Part shown: piece by piece, positions 56,520-64,000 of the stretch
Numbering within the stretch: position 1 is the stretch's first letter
How the letters are laid out: the number at the start of each line of letters is the position of its first letter
DNA from: Diplodia intermedia
Lineage: Eukaryota; Ascomycota; Dothideomycetes; Botryosphaeriales; Botryosphaeriaceae
Length of the DNA: 64,000 nucleotides
Reading direction: 5' to 3'
Assembly: GCA_021495925.1 (NCBI GenBank)
Contig: JAKEKT010000024.1
Span: 1 to 64,000, forward strand
Notes under the pieces: model-generated
Databases searched by the model: none
The model's input: the letters and a program-made list of their open reading frames with translations, nothing else
What the model was told of the DNA's origin: nothing
Position numbers and translations under genes: made by a program

Positions 56520-57389
56520 ATGTCGACGTCGCTGGCCCAGCATCATGTACACTGCTACCAGGCTTTTACGCGCATCTCTGCCGAGCTTCCCGTCTCTATA
56601 GCTCACCACGACAGCCTCCAGGACCAGTTCGACAAGTACAAGCTGTGGGCGGGAAACGTCGGCGCAGCCCACTCAGGCAAGACCTATCAGCTCTCACTGG
56701 ACTACAGACTGAGAGAAGTCCCCTTTTATAAAGAGCAAGCATGCAAGCTACTCCAGATCCTCGCCCGACAAACCAACAGGACAGCCGACATCCTGGCTGG
56801 CTCACGCACTCCATTTGAGCAACTCTCGCCTGGTTCAGACTCAGACACGACCAGTTGCACTTCACCTGTCGAGGAAGACTCGCCATGGGAATTTTCATCT
56901 GATTTCGAGGCAGAAGTCGGAATACTATCATCTTTGCCCCTTTTATTAAGGCTATTGGCCTTGCCCGGATGCGAAAATCGGGAAAGTGGAGACATGTACT
57001 CGCAGACCTGGAATGTCAAGACATATGGAACAGCGGGTGAGGAAAGAATTTGGCGCTTTGTGCATTCGATGGACCAAAATTACGTCACTGTTGCTTGGGC
57101 GGCCAAAAAACGAGGACCAGACTGGGCTTCCTTGAGCAGCTTTATGGCAATTAGAAGAAGGAAAGTGAAACTCAGCACTGATACATATCATAATAGAGCG
57201 GGTCTGTTCATTGCGAGCCAGCCTCCCAAAGGCCTCGAGATCACCATCGTCGTTCGCAACCTACCCGGCGACCCAGCGTTCCACACCTCGGCCAGTCCGT
57301 GGACTGACACCATTCGGCTTGGCATAGTCTCCCCCGCGCGAGTAGAGGACACATCTGCTGATTATGTTACTGCTGCGTCCTTTCCATAG
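56520..57389 (+). CDS. fungus-specific protein with WAGN-GA-type N-terminal domain
   Basis: Single exon, 289 residues from the ATG opening MSTSLAQHHVHCYQAFTRIS. The first ~130 residues resemble an N-terminal domain common in fungal ankyrin- and zinc-finger-bearing regulators: SLQDQFDKYKLWAGNVGAAH, SLDYRLREV, then a Ser/Thr/acidic linker (SDSDTTSCTSPVEEDSPWEF). The rest contains a hydrophobic segment (VGILSSLPLLLRLLALPG), which could be read-through of an altered splice region, and a region with WRFVHSMDQNYVTVAWAAKK. No catalytic residues were identified. It is shorter than typical members, so truncation is possible. Its head-to-head pairing with the DUF7580 gene hints at a shared role, by inference. 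Confidence 0.65.
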   Translation: MSTSLAQHHVHCYQAFTRISAELPVSIAHHDSLQDQFDKYKLWAGNVGAAHSGKTYQLSLDYRLREVPFYKEQACKLLQILARQTNRTADILAGSRTPFEQLSPGSDSDTTSCTSPVEEDSPWEFSSDFEAEVGILSSLPLLLRLLALPGCENRESGDMYSQTWNVKTYGTAGEERIWRFVHSMDQNYVTVAWAAKKRGPDWASLSSFMAIRRRKVKLSTDTYHNRAGLFIASQPPKGLEITIVVRNLPGDPAFHTSASPWTDTIRLGIVSPARVEDTSADYVTAASFP

Positions 57390-57638
57390 TTCATGGTATT
57401 CACTAGCTTGCATGTGAAGATCTATTCAATGTGCTCGAGACAAAATTTCATGTCATCATTGCGCATCCAAGCAATGTTGTTTATACGTGAGGTGCTGGAA
57501 TGATACTACTGAGGTGAATAGAAGAAAAATAAAAAAGAGCGGAAAGCCAAAACACTTCGAAAGGTGGTTTGCCTGCAGTAGAGACCGTCAAGATACGCCG
57601 AAAAGTATATGAAAGTAGCCCCCGTCAACATCCCATGC
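57390..57638. other. 3' intergenic spacer between two convergent genes
   Basis: 249 bp between the stop codons of the plus-strand WAGN-domain gene and the minus-strand AAA+ gene. It is AT-rich with an AAAAATAAAAAA stretch near 57526, consistent with 3' ends. No gene was seen. Confidence 0.6.
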
Positions 57639-60600
57639 CTAAACTCCCGACCACGGTGGGCCCCGAGTAGGAGTTTCCGGCGCGTAATCAGCTCTTCCTG
57701 GGGGTGGGCCCCCAGGTGGCCCTTGTCCGGCGCTTTGAGGCCCCGAGGCCGCGTACAGGTCCTGGATTCTGCCACCGAGCCAAGCGGGGTTCTGTTGTTG
57801 CTGTTGTTGCTGTTGTTGCTGTTGTTGCTGTTGTTGCTGTTGTTGCTGTTGTTGCTGTTGTTGCTGTTGTTGCTGTTGTTGCTGTTGTTGCTGTTGTTGA
57901 TGTTGTTGTTGCGTCGGGATTGGCGTGGGCGGTGGCTGGTGTGGAGCATATGCTTGATCTTGTCCTTCCCTCGGTCCGTCGGGAGAAGCGTACATGGAGC
58001 TTGTTCCCGGATTACCCCAATACTGGTGATCGGGTTGGCTTTGCTGTTGCATCCTCATGTGGTCTGTTTCGGGGTAGTTGGGCTGTTGCACGTTGAAGTT
58101 CTGGTATGGATTGTACGGCTGTGGCTGTTGTGGCTGCAGCCGTATTCCCTGCGAAGGAACGCTTTGTGAATGGTGAGAGTAGGGCATTTGTTGGTACAGC
58201 TGGGGCGGATGCTGTGGCTGTGCCTGCGATGCGCGTGCAAAGGCTGCTTTGCTGTCGACACTCATACTACCTCCAGAGACGCGACCGGTCTCGGCCAATC
58301 GCATGGCGCGCAAATGCGCTTCTTTGGCACGACGCCTGGGGTTTGTGCCGTAGATGTCGTCCATGTACTTGGTGAATTCAAGATAGGCGTCGCGAACGAT
58401 CTCGAAATGCCTCTTTTCCAATTCAACCACGGCGTCTGGCTTGAGGATAGCTGTATGACTGCTACCCTGTGCCTCGAATTCAGCTAGCGCTAGTGCCGTC
58501 TGGCAGGCGTTGCGAATTTGTCTGCCGTTCCAACGTGCGTAATCGTATTTGGCGAAGTGTCCCGATGCGAAACCGCCAATGGCAACCCTGTCGATTTTGA
58601 TTGTCCGCCCGCTGTCATTGAAGCGTTTTTGAATCATGTCCATGTTGATCGTGAATACCTCAACCGTCTTTTCTTCGCTCAATTCGGGGTAGTAGAGACT
58701 GATGTGGATGCGCGAAGTGAAGGCCTCGTCAAAATCTCCAACACGATTGGTGGTTAGGAAGAGAATCCCGGCATAATACTCCATGACACGCAGGAAGACT
58801 ATAGACCCCGTATCAGTACATAGCAGTGGAATTTGGCCCCACATAGAGTTGAGGACTGACCCGCTACCAGTCCGTTTCGTTTGAAGTCCTCTTTCGTTCT
58901 CTGTGCGAGAAAGACATCGGCTTCGTCGAGGAGAAGAATACAGTCCCACTTGTTGGCCAATGCAAAATTGGTCTCCAAAGCCTTCTCGACCTCTTTTGCT
59001 GTTGTGCCAAGGTCACCTGATTAGCGAAACTCGTTAGCTGTTTCATTCACATCAACGAGTGAGTCCCACTTGCCGCAGGTAATCTGGAACAATGGTTTCC
59101 TGAACATCTCAGCAACCCCCTCTGGTAGGTAGAAGATATTGTCAGTATAAAAGCACGAGAAGTGGCCGATCTTGACGGTACGAACGAACCAGCTGTAGAC
59201 GTTTTCCCTACTCCCGGAGCACCGTGGAGAAGGAGAATCAATCCTTTGCCTACAATCGATGTAAGTACTTCGTCAGAGCCATCTACAGCAGGACTTACCT
59301 TTCCCTCGTACGATGTCGAAGTCTTCCCTTTTCCCAGTTTTTGACTCTTTATCTCGAAAATGCTGGGAGACTAGTGACACAATCATGTCCTGGTGGCCAT
59401 TCTCCAAAACGAGGCGGCCAAATGCAGTCGACGTCCCCTTCTCGCCTTGTCTTCTTTGTAATTCACCGTCTTCAGATGTTGCAGCCGCAGTTTTCTCCAT
59501 GTCAATATCGGTGAGGTGTGCGAGGTCTAATTTTGCTAGAGTGAAAATGGTATCAGCATAGTTGGATGACACGAGGGCCGTGGAGTATCCTACCCCATTT
59601 CCGACTACGCAGGACAAAGCCGAAAACGCGATATGACATTATTAGTAGCTCTTCTTCCGATAAAACGAAGGTACCATTGGGGCTGGTCCGCAACTCTTTC
59701 AGAGGTCGGGAGATGATGGTGATTGGAGGAAGCTCGTCAACGGCATTCGTTCTCGGCAAAAGACTATTAACATAGTCTTCCCTTTGCCTGACCTGTGCGA
59801 ACGAATCGTTATACACCCATTCTCCTCGGCAGCATTCCGCATTGCACCCATCATCTCTGACCACCCCGTTGTAGTCGAACGCATCTTTGGGCGGGATGGT
59901 TACGTCAAGAACCGGTAGCAGCTCGGGTTTCCACTGCTTGTTTGCGTTGTCTTCAACTGAAAACGCTGTTTCGAAGTCAACGACGACTTGGCTCTCGACA
60001 TCTTCCCGCATCTCAAGTGCTGGTCCAGAATAATACATGTGCTTTACCGCAGCAACGCCGAGGAACTTGGAGCCCCGTTGGATGAGCTTGTGTCGAAATC
60101 TATCTCTTTTCGGAACGTCTTCGAAGTCTTCCCACTCCCGTTCGCTAAAGCTAGACTGCTTCACGGGGTAAAATCGAAGCGGGTAGACTTCGAAGGAAAT
60201 AACATCCCGCTCGCCATCAAAGTTGCCGAAATCGAAGACTTTTTGCACTGGCCCAAGACTTTTGCCGTCAAAATCGATATAGACGCAGTCGATACTGAAG
60301 GGAGCCTGAGCGTGCTTCTTTTCCGATGCGTTGAGCCATCTAAACCGGCCGGGTCTGACTTGGTGTCGAGGGCTTGTGACGTTGATGACTCGATAGGCCT
60401 GCTTGCCATCGTTTCCAATCACTTCCATACCGGGCCGAAAGAGCAGCCACAAGTCAGAGAAGAAGACTTTGCGGCACTGTTCACTGTTGATATATGTCCG
60501 TTTGGCTTCAATATCCATATCGACAAAGCTCAAGAGGCACCTCAAGTGCTCTAGTGCCATCGGTGATCTTGTTAAATCGTCCGTGTCGTCCTCCGGCCCT

Positions 60601-62003
60601 TCATCTTCCTCCTCACCCCCTTCCTCATCACTTTCATCCTGTTCTTTTTCTTGACCTTCTTCTTCTACTTGCTCGTCAACCACATTCGGGAAGCTGGTGG
60701 GTTGGTCTTCACTCGCATGGGCTGTTTGCGTGACTCCGGCGATTTCTGAAGCGTCGACAGAGGGTTTCGCAATCGCGGACTTGTTTTGGGTCTCGCTCTT
60801 GCCGTTGGTCGTTTCCGGCTCGATCGCAGTAAGAGCTTCTAGTGGACGTATGGAGTCGGGGCTAGTGGAGAATTTCGTTGAGCCTTTCCGCATGCTGGCA
60901 TCCGCAGAGAATTTCCTCTCCAACGCGGCATACCAATCCCGTAATTCGCGCTCGCAGACGATAAGCATCTTGAAGGGCCTGATCATGACTGTTGACGAGG
61001 TACAAGGAGGCTCATCTTCCCTAAGAATAGTGAAGAATATTCGGAGAAGAACATCAGACCGGATGCGTATCCTCTCGGGAAGTGGCGCTTGGCCAGAAGG
61101 CATGGAGTCGAAGGCTTTGTAGTCTTGTAGCCCCTTTGTATTGCGAGCCCGACGGCGACTGGTGGCATACCACCTGTGATAATCGCCAATGCCGTCGTCA
61201 ACAATGGGCTCTCCCTCGAGGACTTCCACGACACATCCACCAGGCCTACCGACCTCACCCATCTGCTTGAAGGAAAACCACCCCAGCCTGTTAATCCTTG
61301 ACTCAGTATCTTCAGAGATAGGATCAGGGGGTTTTGGCGACTCCGTTGGTCTAACCCCGCCTTTCCCCGTTCCACGACGCACCGCCTCAATTTCTTCAGC
61401 CAAGTAGAGGCGGTCCATTTCCCACTCAAAAGCCTTGCGGGCCCTCTCGCGGCGGTCCCCGTAATCAATTGTGCGGTCAAAGCCATCGGAAACACTCGTT
61501 TCAACGTCGTCTGGGTCGGCTGCGCATTGGTGGGAAGGGTCAAATGGGTTCGGTCTGACATAAGTATTTTCTGATTCAAGTCGCCACTTCTCGTTCCACG
61601 GTCCATGTGGAGTCGCCTTGCGTGGGGTCTTCAAGCCGGCTCGCATGAAGCACCAGTCACCAGGGCCAATAGTTGTCTCCCATTCTTTGCGGTGCTTGTA
61701 AAGACATGCCTCCATCCGTCTGTGCTGCTCCGTAACGTCCAGTAGCTGCGCCTCGCTGTCACGGCTGACGGGGAGGTTTCTGACACTCCGTTCAAGCTCA
61801 AGAATTTTCATTTTCACGGCCTGAATCTCCTGGCTGATGTCTGGACTAGAGTCTGCAGACTCTTGGCTAGCCTTTGCGTGCGTTCCGTCATCATCATGGC
61901 TGCAGGTGTCGTCACGGTGCGGTACAGAAGCTACCGGTGTTGCGTTCTTGTCTTCTGATGGCGCGTCAATGGCTTCGGGTAAGCCAGCGTCTGATTGGGC
62001 CAT
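57639..62003 (-). CDS. AAA+ ATPase with DUF7025 N-terminal region and poly-Gln tail
   Basis: Six exons, 62003..59594, 59535..59299, 59249..59190, 59121..59074, 59016..58861 and 58798..57639, give 1356 residues. The intron after the 48-nt fourth exon is GC-AG. The N-terminal ~800 residues hold a coiled-coil-prone start, an acidic run (~490), and a DUF7025-type block (GKSLGPVQKVFDFGNFDGER, RDVISFEVYPLRFYPV, SKFLGVAAVKHMYYSGPALE). The AAA core has Walker A GAPGVGKTST (892-901), Walker B CILLLDEADVF (D949, E950) and sensor/arginine-finger region GILFLTTNRV...DEAFTSRIH, followed by the fungal lid (YDYARWNGRQIRNACQTALA). The ~330-residue tail is Gln/Pro-rich with 36 uninterrupted Gln (1271-1306). 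This family is expanded in filamentous ascomycetes; substrate unknown. BCS1-like transmembrane segments are absent. Confidence 0.9.
57792..57899 (-). repeat. nonanucleotide microsatellite coding for 36 glutamines
   Basis: Twelve perfect tandem copies of CTGTTGTTG on the plus strand (CAACAACAG on the coding strand) encode Gln 1271-1306 of the AAA+ protein. The CAA/CAG pattern is fixed in every unit, indicating recent expansion by whole 9-bp steps. One His codon then three more Gln codons lie on the upstream side in coding sense. Confidence 0.97.
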
Positions 62004-63018
62004 GGCCCTATGGCACTGGTCCAGATCAAACCTGAGAAGAGAGGTTTCTCAACAGAAAAAATTGATCGTATGAGAAAGAAGTGGGGTTCTCGACAAGGTA
62101 ACACAAGTCGTCAATATTTCCGGTGCAAGATAAGAGGAGCTCGCAATACACCGTTCAAATCTGCGGCGCAGGCATACCTCTTATCTAGGCTGTTAACGCA
62201 GCAGGGCTTCCGTTGCACATGTAAGCGACGCGGCCAATGTCACGCATGTTACATACTTGGTGAGTAGGCACAACACTGTAGCGCATGTGCAGCGTCGAGC
62301 TGGATGTTCTCAGCGGTACTCTGTACACCCCGCAGATCGAATGAACAGGGTGTATCATTGGCATGTACAACCAAAGCTCTAGGCAACAGCTGCTACATAG
62401 TAGCGCAGGCGCTTAGCATGGAGATGACAAGCATCTGCGAAAGGAATTCCGTGTAAGCATGCAGCAAACATTGAGTATTAAAGCGAAAGTTGGCAATGCA
62501 TTCATTCAAAAACGCAATCACGAAAAGCGCATTAGTTTGGTATGCTACTAGCTGCTCCGGCGCTTTCGCCCATTCGAGCTTTCATCACCTACTCGTGCAG
62601 CAAATTTGCCTCGGCGTAGACCAGCTGGTCAGTAGGGGGCATGCACTCACAACCAATCTGCTAGATCGGCGACCTACAGCTAGACATAGTCAGAAGACAC
62701 ATCCTGCACAACCCCCGCAGTCTCATGCGCCCATTCCAGGTTGGACAGAAGCACCGTGTCCAGCTCTGACGTGCAATGAACCAATTACTTGTCAGAAGAA
62801 GTGAGCGCGGTATTTGGATCGTCTTCATGCGCACGAAAATACATGTTGAGAGCGTCTGTAGGCTCACAGCCAGTCTGCTGTTCGCTTCTTAACGTCTCAG
62901 CCTTGCGCTGCACCTGGCACAAGCCAAAACGTCAGCACTTTCCGCTACAGACACCCACATATTAAGCTTGAGCCTACCGTAACATACGACCTCACAGCGT
63001 CTTTCCGTGAAGCTTGTC
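62004..63018. promoter_or_regulatory. divergent intergenic region, AAA+ gene / STAND-type gene
   Basis: 1.0 kb between the AAA+ ATG (minus) and the DUF7708-type gene (plus). It is AT-richer than the left part of the window. No gene, RNA or clear core promoter element was recognised. Confidence 0.5.
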
Positions 63019-64000
63019 ATGGTGAACCAGCCTCCACCCACAGCCAAAATCAGTCATCAACCCGCATCTGTCGACTTCATTGACAACCGTCTCCCACAAT
63101 ATCATCAAGCTTTTACGAACCCTCCCGTGCACTATGACCCTTCGTCCGGCCAGTGGCGGCACAACAGCATGACTCCCGTGCCAGACCATACAGTCGTCGT
63201 CCTCCCACGTGCTAGCAGGAGTGATATAAGGCCGGTCTGGGATAACACCAGTGCTATGCCATTCTGGAACGGTATATTTCCGCATGCAATGGATAGGTTC
63301 AGATCACAAGCAAGTCTGAAAGGGAGACCAAAACCCGGTTACGACATCAGAGCTAAAGATGATTGGGACGGTGTCTACGATCTGCTTGCAGTGGCGCGGA
63401 CACAGTACCAGAGAGAAGGAGGGGCAGTGGGCTTTCTACGAAGAGTTCGGCGAAGGGCTGCCGACAACGTGGGCCCTGTGGCGGAGACGACACACATTGC
63501 CTCGAAGCTCACCCCTAATGATTCGTATGCGACACCTGTTCTTGGAGCGGTGGAGGTTCTTTTGGACGTAAGATCAGCCCACAAGTTCGCAGTCCAAATA
63601 CATTGGCTGATAATTATCCCAGGCCGTTAAGACTGCTGCGAATGTGCGCAAGCAAGTCCTCGAGGGCTTCGATGGCCTCATACCTATATTCTCGGATGTC
63701 GAGCTCTTTCTGGGGACTTTCCCACAGGACCATAACATCTGGAACGCTTCGGTGGATCTCACCACTACAACGCTCGAAGCGGTCGAGCGGGCGATTGCTT
63801 TCTTTGTGAGCAACGAGTGTAAGTTCCAGACTGTCTGTCTGCACCTATTGCAGAAAACGCTGATGCTACACTAAGTCCGAAAGGGTGCGAGTGCTATCTT
63901 CCATGGGAGCGACTATCAAGCGAGTCTGCTGGAGAGCTTGAACAGGATCGAGGAGAAAAGCCGTAACCTGATGGGGGAAGCTATGAAGTCGCACATCCAC
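63019..64000 (+). CDS. DUF7708-type STAND (NLR-like) protein, 5' part only
   Basis: Exons 63019..63567, 63623..63818 and 63876..>64000; the gene runs off the window. The visible ~290 residues open MVNQPPPTAKISHQPASVDF, with a Pro/Trp-rich stretch (PVWDNTSAMPFWNGIFPHAM) and then a helical domain with VLGAVEVLLDAVKTAANVRK, LEGFDGLIPIFSDVELFLGTF and EAVERAIAFF, the pattern I associate with DUF7708, the N-terminal domain of many fungal NACHT/STAND proteins. Introns are 55 and 57 bp; both joins keep phase (second acceptor CTAAG at 63875). No NTPase motif is visible yet because the sequence stops. If complete, a P-loop NTPase and repeats should follow. The in-frame GTG at 63007 is not used as start. 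Confidence 0.72.

Noticed and set aside
1..64000. CRISPR array, bacterial operon, prophage or intact transposon
   Set aside because: No regularly spaced repeats, ribosome-binding-site-led gene strings, integrase or transposase motifs were seen; the gene structure is fungal throughout.

Overview
The window is nuclear DNA from a filamentous ascomycete, most like a Dothideomycete. The evidence is the gene set (gamma-COP, lipoyl synthase, septin, AIM11, molybdopterin synthase, AA5 oxidase with CBM18 modules, DUF7580-, DUF7025- and DUF7708-type proteins) and many short introns, mostly 47-114 bp with GTRNGT-like donors, CTRAY-like branch points and YAG acceptors. No rRNA, CRISPR array, bacterial operon or intact transposon was seen, and no tRNA was recognised by eye. 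Family names come from recognising motifs in the translations; no database search was run. Exon ends were set by hand from splice consensus and reading phase.

Layout. 1.6-2.9 kb: Pap1/Yap-type bZIP factor. 6.7-11.1 kb: phosducin-like chaperone cofactor and COPI gamma subunit, divergent. 12.0-13.4 kb: mitochondrial lipoyl synthase, convergent with gamma-COP. 15.0-16.8 kb: divergent septin. 18.8-20.8 kb: RNA-binding protein with RRM-like, zinc-finger and G-patch parts. 21.3-23.4 kb: divergent protein kinase, head to head with a stand-alone response-regulator receiver protein (24.2-25.0 kb). 27.0-29.4 kb: secreted copper radical oxidase with two chitin-binding modules. 32.8-34.7 kb: hexose-type MFS transporter. 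34.7-43.7 kb: very gene-poor, with one small secreted Thr-rich protein at 41.5-42.2 kb. 43.7-44.2 kb: AIM11. 45.3-46.9 kb: molybdopterin synthase large subunit, split by an unusually long repeat-bearing intron. 48.8-49.9 kb: unidentified disordered protein. 49.9-54.4 kb: no supportable gene.

The right end (54.4-64 kb) differs in character. It holds four fungus-specific genes side by side: a DUF7580-type protein with a HeLo-like hydrophobic N-terminus, a divergently transcribed protein with a WAGN-GA-type N-terminal domain, a 1356-residue DUF7025/AAA+ ATPase with a 36-glutamine tract, and the start of a DUF7708-type STAND protein. These families recur in fungal NLR/incompatibility-type repertoires, so this is the best candidate for an undescribed system, but a joint function is inference only.

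The housekeeping genes serve separate pathways: secretion (gamma-COP), folding (phosducin-like), lipoylation (LIP5), cytoskeleton (septin), splicing (G-patch protein), molybdenum cofactor (molybdopterin synthase) and mitochondrial upkeep (AIM11). The oxidase, transporter and Thr-rich protein are exported or plasma-membrane proteins suited to life on plant or fungal wall material.
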